Source: Phlebotomus papatasi
Taxonomy: Eukaryota; Arthropoda; Insecta; Diptera; Psychodidae
NCBI RefSeq assembly: GCF_024763615.1
Contig: NC_077222.1
Coordinates: 75,144,001-75,208,000 of the forward strand
Reading direction: 5' to 3'
Length of the DNA: 64,000 bases
Each line of letters starts with the position of its first letter. Within the stretch, counting starts at the first letter, position 1. The position numbers were made by a program, and so were the translations under genes. This document shows positions 48,042 to 59,146 of the stretch, piece after piece. The notes beneath the pieces are model-generated. The model saw nothing but the letters and a program-made list of their open reading frames with translations. It had not been told where the DNA came from and made no database searches.

Positions 48042-48488
48042 ATACGAAGGCATCTGAATTGAAATTTTAAAAATTCACCATAACCATGTAACTATAATAT
48101 CATCAGAAATACCAATATTTTCTGTGTAGAAACTGGGAAATACATTTCACAGAAATTCATTAAAATTTCAAATTGTAACGTCCAAACTTACATCGAAATT
48201 GGGGCACTATTGCAGTGCATTTAAACATCAGTCCAATCTCTAGAGAATAACATCATGAAAATTTTTAAAAACTTTTTATAACTAGTTCTGGAAGTTGATA
48301 GTTTGAACTTATATTTCCAAGTATTTATACATTTTATAAAATTCTAGCTAGAGCTTATGTCGGTCATGCCCATCAATAGTGTTGCGTCGATTTATAAAAA
48401 GCAAAAACTGGTTATTAATCGATATTTCAGATTATAATTTATACAAATCGAATACCTATTTTTTGATTCTTCACCAAAATAGATGTAA
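48042..48488. other. No gene seen
   Basis: A+T-rich DNA between two elements; nothing recognised. Confidence 0.5.
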
Positions 48489-48742
48489 CACTGAGAAAAA
48501 AAGAGAGGGTGCGATTAACTTTTTTTCCCCATAACTTTAACACTTTTTAGGTGTAAAAATATATCAACATTTTTTAATGTAAATTTTACACCTTTTCAAG
48601 GGTAAAATTAACATGAAAAAGGGTAACTTTAACCCCCAATGCACCTAAAAAGGGTATTATTTACACCGATTTGGATCAATACTGCAGGGTAAAATTAACA
48701 TTTCCGAAATGGTATTTTAACTTTTTCGGATTTCCCTCAGTG
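48489..48742 (-). mobile_element. CACTGAGA-ended MITE, copy D
   Basis: Begins CACTGAGAAAAAAAGAGAGG and ends TCGGATTTCCCTCAGTG. It is 254 bp, inverted relative to copies A and C, and flanked by AA on both sides. Confidence 0.85.
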
Positions 48743-49368
48743 AATGTAATATGTCATTGACGCCTAATTCAACATTAAAGACAAGTTTAGGATTATTTGC
48801 TTTCGAGTTCTGGAGAAAAACAATGTGGTATTCCGAAGTAGACATTCTTTATAACATTATGACAAACAGAAAGAAAATAACTATATAACGGAATTTTTTA
48901 CTAGACAAAAAAATCTAGAAATTAGCGAAAAAACTTTCCAAAAAATATATAAGAGCCTAGAAAAATTAAAAAAAAAACTAGATGTGATTATTTTATAATA
49001 GAATACTATTAATTTGAATGGTTGATATTTAACTCTTAATATTGCATTGCTCAAACATACGGTGTTCTAAACACAGCGCCTCAGGCATCTCACAATCACA
49101 AAAGGCACATCTCAGACTCAATTGATAAAGGTTTTACAGCTCAGTTGATGCAATTCACTGCATATTTCTTCACGTGTTTGCGAAATCACAAAATCATCAA
49201 TGCCAATGCAACACACATTTAAATTACAATTATTCAATGTATACAATGTAATTCAAAAGGAACGAATGAGATGAAATAACTCGTACATAATATAACTTCA
49301 ATATCAAGCCAACATTATGCTATTGGGTGCTGATTTATTACATATGCACAAGAATGTGTACAATCCAG
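48743..49368. other. No gene seen
   Basis: A+T-rich DNA without recognised features. Confidence 0.5.
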
Positions 49369-49871
49369 ATATATTTTTCCAAAATTGTAACTAGTATTAC
49401 TTTATTCAGGATTGAAATTTATTCTTGTAAAAAATATAGGTCCGACAGAATAAACAAATTATTAAAAATTTCTATTTGTTGCAATTTATACTTTTAACAG
49501 ATTTGCCAAAAAAAAAGATGTACACATGAGTAGACCAACACCCAATTTGTAAATTAAATAAATATATTTTTTTTCTATCGCCATCGAAGCAATGAACAAT
49601 CAATAGAAATAAATCAATATCAATATGAATAAATAAATTCAACTTGATTCATATTTCTCTCAACAACAGTCCTACTTTTTATCTATACCACCCTATTTCT
49701 TTCCCATCTCAAATCTACAGCACTCTCCCCAGCTTGATAAAAAGTACATTTTAACATAACATATAAAATAATGTACACAAAACACCGTCGTCGAGTGAAA
49801 CTGAAAATGAAAACCTGTCCCGCGATTACGCGACCACGACTCCATCCAGTTATCGCATTTCACATTAAATT
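49369..49871 (+). repeat. 503-bp direct duplication, left copy
   Basis: Runs from ATATATTTTTCCAAAATTG to CACATTAAATT and is identical, without gaps, to 50028-50530 at an offset of 659. Flanks differ on both sides. The nearly identical ORFs at 49693 and 50352 (minus) are copies of each other and not evidence of a gene. Confidence 0.95.
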
Positions 49872-50027
49872 TGATAATGCTGATATTTTGCATATAATCG
49901 CAAATGAAGATGAATAAAGAAGCATGAAAATTACAGTAGAAAAGAATTGCCAAGTTGTAATTTTGGTGCAGTTAACATAGAGAAAAAATAAATTAATAAC
50001 GTTTGAAAGATTTTTCTTTAATTGGAA

Positions 50028-50530
50028 ATATATTTTTCCAAAATTGTAACTAGTATTACTTTATTCAGGATTGAAATTTATTCTTGTAAAAAATATAGGT
50101 CCGACAGAATAAACAAATTATTAAAAATTTCTATTTGTTGCAATTTATACTTTTAACAGATTTGCCAAAAAAAAAGATGTACACATGAGTAGACCAACAC
50201 CCAATTTGTAAATTAAATAAATATATTTTTTTTCTATCGCCATCGAAGCAATGAACAATCAATAGAAATAAATCAATATCAATATGAATAAATAAATTCA
50301 ACTTGATTCATATTTCTCTCAACAACAGTCCTACTTTTTATCTATACCACCCTATTTCTTTCCCATCTCAAATCTACAGCACTCTCCCCAGCTTGATAAA
50401 AAGTACATTTTAACATAACATATAAAATAATGTACACAAAACACCGTCGTCGAGTGAAACTGAAAATGAAAACCTGTCCCGCGATTACGCGACCACGACT
50501 CCATCCAGTTATCGCATTTCACATTAAATT
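50028..50530 (+). repeat. 503-bp direct duplication, right copy
   Basis: Identical to 49369-49871 and separated from it by 156 bp of single-copy sequence (49872-50027). Either a very recent local duplication or an artefact of joining two haplotypes in assembly. Confidence 0.95.
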
Positions 50531-51116
50531 GTTCACTTCGTGGCGCGCTTCTTATAACTTGTGTTTCAATGTGTGGAAAATAATAAAATATATATTTATA
50601 TCTATTCACTCTCTTTCTCTCTCATTTACTCCCAACATGATCTCTGTCACACACTTTTTCCTCCCGACACACCAATCTTTACCTAAGTAAACGCTTTAGA
50701 AAAAAAATACACAATATGGGAAAAAAATCGAAAAAAAAAAATTAAACAGCACACTCAACGGCACCGTAGTTAGTATCACCACAATCTCTGCGTACACCGC
50801 AATTATACGCGAGACATTGCAAATGTAATGTGCGAGAAATAGAAAAATATGTAAGAAACATTATAAATGGCGCTCACAAATCCATGAACTCATACAACAT
50901 AACAACACAATTCAATATTCAAAAGCTGAAAAGGTAGAAAAGAAGAAACATGAGCGCTTGATACAGCGCAGAGAGCGCTTCGCTTCTATTCCACTTCTCA
51001 CATCACTATCCACTTCTTTTGCAAGTGCTGATGTGTGTTATATTGTTGGTTAGGATTGCGTATTCGCAACAAAAGAGAGTTCAGCTCTTTTTATCTGTTT
51101 CTTCTCTTCATTTCAG
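50531..51116. other. No confirmed gene; patch of less A+T-rich DNA
   Basis: 50750-51060 is more balanced in composition, with short GAGCGC motifs (TGAGCGCTTGATACAGCGC, AGAGAGCGCTTCGCT near 50950-50985). It ends in a strong pyrimidine tract leading to the acceptor at 51116. A first exon or regulatory block is possible, but nothing proves it. Confidence 0.35.
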
Positions 51117-51143
51117 AGGCAATGCACGCTACGAATGTCGAAG
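51117..51143 (+). CDS. Candidate 27-nt microexon, unidentified
   Basis: TTTCTTCTCTTCATTTCAG ends at 51116, followed by AGGCAATGCACGCTACGAAT plus GTCGAAG and then GTAATA as a weak donor. All three frames are open (for example RQCTLRMSK), and the length is a multiple of three. The donor is weaker than that of the minus-strand candidate, so chance is the main alternative. Confidence 0.2.
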
Positions 51144-51794
51144 GTAATATGAATACTGGTCAAGGTTTTTAATCATTAAGATTATTATAATTATGAAGTC
51201 ATATACTATCAGATATTTTATGTTGTTCTAACATTATTTTTCAACAATTGTAAATTAAGACTTTTTGCTTGATTTTAAATTCTTGTTTCTTCGGTATTCC
51301 CATTCACGTTTCAGAATAATCGGCTGGACGGACGAGTGAAAAGTACTTCGCAAACTGCTCAAAATCGTAAATTCGGTACTATTAGTCTGTGGTGAATTTA
51401 TGAATTAAATATTGGGACAAATAATGTTATGTATAGGTCCAACTAACGTGATAAAGCATGGTGCTAAACAAGTTTAATGTTTTGCTTTAATCACAACAAA
51501 ACCACTAACTAAACTATCCAAAATAATTACTAGGTAATAACTTCTGTGTAACCCGTCATAATTTAACCTAAAGGTTTTTCAAATTACTTCAAACCAACTG
51601 GTCCCAATCGATTGAAAAACACGCTCTCCAAACCATTGACCTTGAAATCCGTTGTCAAGGTTTATCTTAGTTTATTGGAAAAGAATATTTTGAAGAAAAC
51701 GAGAGGCATACAGGCCATCCAGGCATTTCGTAATCCAAAGTCGATTTTTACATATATCGTTCAAGTTTATATCTCTCACAGTATAGTATTTTGG
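51144..51794. other. No gene seen
   Basis: A+T-rich DNA with a 61-codon ORF of no recognisable kind. Confidence 0.5.
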
Positions 51795-52389
51795 TAGGGG
51801 GACGTGTGGCACCTTGGGGTAGCTTTAAACGGCATTGGACCTTATTGCGATAAAATTCAACACAACAAATCCAATTTCTAAGCTAAATTACATCATGGTA
51901 AGGCCCTAAACACACTTATGACTAAAGTCCAGAGACGACTAAGCTAGTTCATAGCCAAGTCAGTTCCTGACACACTAAAAACGAGGATTAGAATTCACTA
52001 GTATCCACAAAACATAACTTTTTGGGTTTTTATGCAGATATTTCTACTGAAATGCACTAATACTCGTCTGAAAATGAAACTATTTGTAGTACTTAAACTT
52101 ATACATAAATTGTGAAGTAAATTTAAAAGTAGTTTCATTTTCAAAGGACGCTAGTGCATTTCAGTAGAAATATCTTCATAAAAACTTACGAAAGTTATGT
52201 TTTGTGAGTGCCAGAATATGTTAGGCCTCGTTTGTAGTGTGTCAGGAACTGACTTGGCTATGAACGAGCTTAGTCGTCTCTGGACTTTAGTCATAAGTGT
52301 GTACATAAGGCTCAATTCTACTTTTTAAAAATAGCAGAAAAAGCCAATTTCAAAGCTGCCCCAATTCAAAGGTTATCCACTTTCCCCTA
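51795..52389. mobile_element. MITE of the GGGGAAGTGGGGC family split by a foldback insertion
   Basis: The left end is TA then GGGGGACGTGTGGCACCTTG; the right end is TTATCCACTTTCCCC then TA. Removing 51907-52305 and one 8-bp duplicate leaves about 190 bp, the normal size for this family. The interior AAATTACATCATGGTAAGGC aligns with the other copies. Confidence 0.8.
51907..52305. mobile_element. 399-bp foldback element with 8-bp target duplication
   Basis: Left TAAACACACTTATGACTAAA and right TTAGTCATAAGTGTGTACA are inverted, and complementarity runs on through GACGACTAAGCT and CCAAGTCAGTTCCTGACACA to most of the element, around a tip near 52095-52110. TAAGGCCC (51899-51906) and TAAGGCTC (52306-52313) flank it, an 8-bp duplication with one mismatch. 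Such a length is typical of hAT or P elements, though the ends are not typical of either. Confidence 0.8.
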
Positions 52390-54352
52390 TGGATAACCGA
52401 TGAAGAGATGGACAGAAAATAGTACGGAGTTATTTTTTACCAAAAACGTAAAAAATCCTATATTAAAAAATCATGACCCCCTTAATATGTAGATATGTAG
52501 ATAAGACGATATATCAATTTGTAAATACCGAGATATTATACATATTATATATTATACATGATATGTCACTTTCTTAGTAGAGCTCGAGCAACAACATTAT
52601 AACCCTTTTGAGTGTGACCCTTAGTGCTTAAACAATTTAAATCAAATTAGAGACCTATAATTTCATTTAAAAAAAAAACAGTACAACTAATTATTCCACT
52701 CATTATAGCATTTTTTTATAAAGATAAGGGATAACATTTTCTAATGTTAACTCCTGTTTAATTGTTTTATTCTATGAGACTTTTTGTTAAAGTGTATCAT
52801 CATGTTTTATGCTTTTACATTCTTTTATATTTTTACTGTGCAGATCTATCAAGGTAAGGTGTGAAGGTTTACGAGAAGAGCATATAACTTGAGCTTCAGA
52901 CACATAAACTGTGACTCAATCACCGGCAAAACGTTCTTTTTTCCATATTAGCATAATACAAAATGCATCATGTATATATATATACATTTTTTCGATTTAT
53001 ATTATTGAAATGTTATATTGAATGTGATAAAAATCAAATTTTGTAGATTATTTTGAAAACTAAAGCCTAATTAGAATATGATCTAGTTCTAATCCATACA
53101 GACAGATAATATCTAGATTTGGGCAATGACTTTGTTCGGCTCACCCATAAATGTATGTAAATTCGATAATTAATGCAAATATCTTATTTCATAGAGGCGC
53201 CTCAAGTAGACTCTCATCAATAAAATCATCGATTATGTTTCATGGTGAATATTTAGACTGGTGGAATTTACATTTCGAAAGAGTTTCGAGACATCGGAGA
53301 CAAAACAAGACGAAGAAATATATGCTAAGCATAGCTATCGATATGTAAAATATATGTCTATATAAATATGTGGATACGGGAGCCAAAAAGGGGAACTCGA
53401 GGCAGTGTCTGATCGACGACTGTATCTCCCTTGTCCACACATTGTCCATTGCATTTCGACTGTTGTGCAGAAGAATGTGGAGAGCCAGAGAAGCAAAAAG
53501 AAGTAATAAAAAAAGGCATCACATCCACCGACTTTCATACATATTGAAATACCTACATATATATATATCCATCCATCTATCTCACCTCATATATAGAATG
53601 CAATGTATATAAATATACCTATGGAATACATTTCAGATCTACACTTCAGGTTAACATTGCAAATACTTCACTACATTGCATTCATATAGCATATTGGTTG
53701 TTATATCTCCTATTCATCTACTATATGTTCACCAAATGTACATGTACATATTTCAACTCTCTTATAATATTTTATACGTTGTCTCCTTCACTCTCCAAAT
53801 TGTTGCTGTGCTGCTGCTCCAAAGAATAGGCATTGCGCAGGCGCGTTAATCCGCAAAACTTACACTGCTAACAAAATCTTGTAAGAAGTTGGCCGAATTT
53901 CCAATTATTATAAGTGCAAGAAGTCAAAAGTAACACGGAATGCATGATAGGGCATCGTTTTATGATGGTTCTATTCCCAGTTCAAATCCTTTTTATCTTA
54001 TTCAAAACTTTCTGTCATTAAAAATATTCGAATGGCATCCCCAGTCTTATATTGTTATTGCATATTCCTGGATTATTATTATACAAAAAGTAATATTGAA
54101 TAGAAAATTTAGAATTATATATTTTTTTTACTGCTCGAACTCCACAGAAAGCTCTTTTTTTTGGTTGACCTAATTTTACAAATTGGAACATATAAAGCGT
54201 TATTTCACTTTTTTCAATTGCTTCATTACTTATGTTTTAATTACTATTTCTTTCCGGATTTGCTTTTATAAATTTAAGGTATGCTTTAGTCAATTAAATT
54301 CATTACCTAGAATTATTTGAAATATTTCAACTGCACATAAAACTTTTTGCAT
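52390..54352. other. No confirmed gene; balanced-composition patch at 53380-53520
   Basis: TATATAAATA near 53357-53366 is followed by 53370-53510, which is much less A+T-rich and open in several frames, for example CGYGSQKGELEAVSDRRLYL. A TATA-driven first exon is conceivable. No splice site pair or known domain supports it. The rest is A+T-rich. Confidence 0.35.
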
Positions 54353-56031
54353 TTAACCCCTTAAGGACACCACAGACGAATATACGCATCCCAATTATTA
54401 TACCCAAATCAGAGATAAGACGTCTTTAACAATCCTTGCGAAAAAGACAACTCCTGAGAAATGAGTATTTTCCGTTTTTCAATTTTAAAAAGCTGTTGAA
54501 GAAATTAAATATTTATGAAGAAAAACGAATATTGTGATATATAAAACTTGTTAAAAACTTTTTAAAATATCGATTAATCACCGTTGAAAGACCTTTATTT
54601 TTCACTAGACCCAGTTTACATTGTAATAATATAATCAGTTATGTTCTAGTAAAATGAATAGAGTATCGCTTATTTATCTAAAAAAGATATCCTTCTTTTA
54701 AGTAGTGATATTCAAAAAATGTGCATACACAAGAATCATAAATATAAAAAAAGTCAATAATCATGACGATAAAAATAATTTACATAAATTAATGTTCTGG
54801 CATTAACTAAATGATATCTGTCTTATGCGTCACACACAATAGCTTTTGTTTTAGAAGCATTTTTTGATATTCAAGTGTAAGTGAATAGTGAATGAAATCT
54901 AGATCTAGTCATCTCGTTCAGTATCACAGATAATTTTATATACTGTTTTCGAAACTGCTTTAGATTTCAATCGCTCTCACTGAAATGTAAAAATCATGTT
55001 TACAAAACAAACCTATTGTGCCTTATGCCCAACGCACAATAACTTTTGTTTAGTAAACATGTTTTTGACATTTCAATGAGAGTGAATGAAACATAGATCT
55101 AGTCATCTCGCTCATTCTCATGGGAAATCTTGAAAACATGTTTACAAACAAAAGCTATTGTGCGCTGTGCATTATTCCCAACGAACAATAACTTTTGTTT
55201 GTAAACAAATTTTCAAAATTTTCTGTAAGAGTGAGCGAGATGACTAGATCTACATTTCTCTCACTCTCATTTAAATGTCAAAAAACATGTTTACATAACA
55301 AAAGTTATTGTGCGTTGGGCATTATTCCCAACGTACAATAACTTTTGTTTGTAAGCATGGTATCAAAATTTCCTATGAGAGTGAGTAAGATGACTACCCA
55401 GATTTCACTCAGCCTCATTGAAATGTCAAAAATATATTTACTAAACAAAAATTATTGTGCGTTGGGCATTATATGCAGTTTCAAAAAGATGTTTGCAAAA
55501 CAAAAGTTATTGTGCGCTGGTCATTATGTTCAGTGTACAATATATTTTATTTTGTGAACGTATTTTCGAATCTTTTTATGAATGAGCGAGATGACATTTA
55601 GATTTTATTCACTCTCACTTGAAAGTCAAAAATATTTTTACAAAACAAGGCTTTTGTTTTGTAAACATGTTTTTGACATTAAAGTGAGAGTGAATAAATC
55701 TAGATCTAGTCATCTCGCTCCCTCTCATAGGAAATATTGAAAACATGTTTGGAAACAAAAGTTTTTGCGCGCTGGTCATTAGGCATTATGAACAAAACAC
55801 AATACCTTTGACTACCGTAAATATTTTTCGGAAATACGAATGTACACGAAGAAATAACTAAAAATAGGCTTTAGTCTTACTTAGTGAAATGTCAAACTCC
55901 TGTTTATAAATATTAAAATAAAAATGAGTAAAGACGACCGAAAGAAAAAGTCTGACTAGAAAAATCTAACATAAGATAGTCGGAGGATTTTTTTTAGATC
56001 ACAGTTGACTCAATCATCCTTAAAGGGTTAA
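54353..56031. mobile_element. piggyBac-like non-autonomous element, TTAA duplication
   Basis: TTAA (54353-54356) is followed by CCCCTTAAGGACACC; at the other end ATCATCCTTAAAGGG is followed by TTAA (56028-56031). CCC..GGG ends flanked by TTAA are characteristic of piggyBac elements. It is about 1.67 kb. No transposase is visible. Much of its interior is the palindromic array at 54834-55800. Confidence 0.75.
54834..55800. repeat. Second tandem array of the approximately 150-bp palindromic unit
   Basis: Abutting ends of the form TTGTGCGTTGGGCATTAT then TCCCAACG..CAATAACTTTTG occur at about 55023, 55173, 55323 and 55470, so the period is close to 150. A shortened unit follows at 55470-55525, and more decayed units lie on both sides. 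Each unit contains GAGAGTGAGCGAGATGACTA or its complement at its centre. Confidence 0.8.
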
Positions 56032-57479
56032 AGAGTGTACATTATCCGGTATAAAGATAATTTTTTAGCAGTGTAACGGCAGCAACAACACAGCAACTAT
56101 ACAAACGGCAACACTCGAGAGAAACAGCCACACGGGAGAGTAATGAAATGAAATGAACACATAAATATCTCTATAACCATATAGAATAAGTAGATATTTA
56201 GAGTGAAGGAATATCGTCTTTTTTTTTAGAAAACCAGCAACGAAGGAAGACTACAAAAACGAGTTTTTTTTTCATCTTCATCTCTCAACAATCATTTTCT
56301 TTTCCTTTTTCTCATTACATCCTTGCAATCCCTCTGCTTTCCATCCTATTGACTTCTCCTCATCCTCGTTTTTCTGTACTTCTTGCCTCATCTCCTTATT
56401 TTTTTTTTTACTTTTTTTGTCAACACATCTACCCACTTTTATCCAACTGACGAATGCTCAATACTATTCTTCTTGCTTTTATGTATGATCCTCTAGAAGT
56501 TTATTGTGTATGTATTATTTTACATTATTTTTCTCCTTTCCTTTTTTGTCGTTAAATAAAATATCAATAAGCAAAGGAGAAAAGAAAATGAGACCGAGAA
56601 ACAACAATAAAAAATGAAAAAAAAAGAAACTCGCTTTGCGTCTCTCTGACTTTTTTGCATGTCATTTTTAATCTACACACAAAAAAACACCATACACAAT
56701 CGAGAAATTTCAATAAATTCCATTCAAACTCCTCTCTCATTCTCACACAAAATTGATGATTAATAAAGAGATTGTGGAAAAATCATAGAAACATTATACT
56801 GTAAATTACACACTGGAAAAAATTCAGAGATTGCACAAGCATAAACTGCTGACAGTTACAACTTTTTGCTTATCAAATTGATGACAGAAAAGCAAATTGG
56901 AATGAAACTTTATACGTTTTCGCTGTATGATTTTCTGCAGTGACCCATAAAAGCAGGAAATTTTGTGCTCTGACCTTGAAAATTCTTCTTATTATTTAAA
57001 TGTTCTTGACATAATTTTCACATTTAAAATTAGATAATTATTAAGGAGACTAATTTATCAGTTAAAAAAGTTCTTCGCCATATATTGGTTTAAAAAAATT
57101 TAGAAAGGGTATAAATTAATCTTTGAATTTCTAAAGCTTCAAATGTGTTTTGTTTTCTTAAAATTAGAAATTTTGCGAACCATTGTATATAAAATATTGA
57201 CTTTTTATATCAATCTCTTAATTAGGTGAATTTACAAAAAAAAAACGTATGAAAAAAGAATGAAAGAGAAACAAAACACCTGAAATGGAAATGTCAAATT
57301 TCCTTATTTATAATTTTACGACTTGTGACAAAGACCTTTTAAAATTTAAACATTCAAATACTACAAAAATTTTCTTCAAATAAGGGTTATTATACTTAAA
57401 AATACAAAAGAAAATTCTTTGAATTTATATTTTGAATATTAGGTGACATTCTTAATGTCAGGTTTTTAATGATTTTGAA
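56032..57479. other. No gene seen; small inverted pair near 57440-57500
   Basis: A+T-rich DNA with T and A tracts. TGACATTCTTAATGTCA occurs twice at 57443-57500, itself a hairpin. Confidence 0.5.
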
Positions 57480-57710
57480 TTTTGACATTCTTAATGTCAA
57501 AATTCGCGTCCCTTTCTTTCTCAAAAGATTTGTATAAGTCTATCCCACTTTTTCGGTCTCAAAATGAGATTGCACTAAATTGAATTGGTTATGACGTTCA
57601 AAAGAAGAAGAGTCCGAAAAAGTGGAAAATACAGATGCAAAATTTTTAAGAAAGGGTGAATTTCGAATAATGAAACTTTCCTGATTTATAAGATGTGCCA
57701 GAGACATAAC
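57480..57710. mobile_element. Palindromic element of the GGCACACC family, decayed left end
   Basis: AAAATTCGCGTCCCTTTCTTTC on the left is matched by AAGAAAGGGTGAATTTCG on the right, then AAACTTTCCTGATTTATAAG and GTGCCAGAGACAT. The interior GTTCAAAAGAAGAAGAGT is shared with 61328-61592. The outermost left arm is lost or replaced. Confidence 0.6.
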
Positions 57711-57743
57711 AATTTTTCCTATTTTTTCTTGAAAAATTATAAT

Positions 57744-58177
57744 TAGGATAAGTGTGCCAAATTTCGGCATAGTTGCATGCAAGCGCCAAAGTGTCAAGTT
57801 TGAAATGTAATATTTTGAATACAAATTGAATGTTTTTGTTACTTTTTTATAAGGAGTGTTGCTTGGAAACTTGTAGACAATTTATCGTCTACATTTTCTC
57901 TAAAATCATTCTTAATATACATTTTAAAATGAATAAAAATGTAGACATATTACTGGGTGGCATATTTCGGCCACCTTCATTCTCATAGTTCCTTGCCCTT
58001 CTGGAATTCTTCCAATGTTTTTTTCAGATCATCTTGTTCATCGAAGCGACATTTTTTGTTATTTTTTGCATTGTATAATATCTAGAATATGCAAAAAACT
58101 AAAAATTCATGGAAATTAGAGAAACTGAAAATGTGGCCGGAATTGTAAGCTGGCCAGAATTTGGCACACTTACACTA
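57744..58177 (-). mobile_element. GTGTGCCAAATTTCGGC element, complete copy
   Basis: The left end is TA then GGATAAGTGTGCCAAATTTC; the right end is CAGAATTTGGCACACTTACAC, closing with TA. It is about 432 bp and non-coding. Its interior is the reverse complement of 29210-29600, including ATCATCTTGTTCATCGAAGC. Tc1/mariner-type by its TA flanks. Confidence 0.8.
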
Positions 58178-58993
58178 TCACAACACCAAATAGATTGGTA
58201 AACGATTAAAAAAAATGATATTCTAGTAAAGGGTCAGTCAGTAATATTGGAATTAACTTCCTGTAATAATATATAATATAACCATAGTAAAATTATGGAG
58301 GTAGAAGAGCAATAAAATCACGTCATACTACCAATCCATATGTCTCTCTTTTTGTTTTCTTTTTTTTCTTCATGTTTCTAACCACTTTACTGTATTATTG
58401 TGAAATTGTATTTAACTCTCGTACCCACAGAAATTTACAAGCAAAAAAAACAGAGCTCAGTCACAATGTTTCTTTTTTTTTTTACTCAATTCCCTCACAT
58501 TTTCTTTCTAAAAGACATTGAAGCTGAAAACATTCAAATGCATGTTGTTAATACACCACATATAAGATATTCTACACCAAATAAGCTATTCCAACTGATA
58601 AGACAAAATTGTATATATAAATTGACAAATGAAAAATGTTTCTCACAACAATGGAGAACGACAGACAAAGGCAAAATAGTGCTCTTCCTCTTTCATTTCA
58701 CATCACCAATTGTGTCTTTTCTTCATGTTCAACATGGCCCACATATAAGTGAAGAATATATATATTCCTAAATAGTTGCCCCCGCGTCCCACTTCTTCAC
58801 ATCTCTCTATTCTATTACAATGTCACTCTGCACAGCACTCAGATAAACATCATTCCAATTAAACCACATGAGAGTTTTAAGGGAAAACCCCAAGATATAC
58901 CAATAAATCCTACTTAAATGGTCATACTATTCAATAAGATATATAAATAGCTATTGATGAAAAATATGAAAATAAAATAGATACTATAGTAAG
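58178..58993. other. No gene seen
   Basis: A 123-codon plus frame at 58400-58771 starts at a non-ATG codon and has no recognisable domain; it is within chance length here. Confidence 0.5.
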
Positions 58994-59146
58994 TAGGGAG
59001 AGGTGGGGCTACTTTCAGCAGTGGGGCTATATTTATATACGATTTTTTTATACAAACTTCTAAATGAAATCGGGCTTTAACGTAGAACCTACTTCCCTTT
59101 AGAAATATGCGGAAATTGTAGATCAATGAAGCCCCACCTCCCCCTA
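58994..59146. mobile_element. TA-flanked MITE, ends GGGAGAGGTGGGGCTACTTT
   Basis: The left end is TA then GGGAGAGGTGGGGCTACTTT; the right end is GAAGCCCCACCTCCCCC then TA. At 153 bp it is a compact relative of the GGGGAAGTGGGGC group with GGTGGGGCT in place of AGTGGGGCA. Confidence 0.8.

Noticed and set aside
49693..50609. Two near-identical minus-strand ORFs (86 and 85 codons), apparently a gene pair
   Set aside because: They are identical because the underlying 503 bp is duplicated at the DNA level; no domain, codon bias or gene signal supports either.
58400..58771. 123-codon plus ORF
   Set aside because: It begins at a non-ATG codon, has no recognisable domain and lies in A+T-rich DNA.
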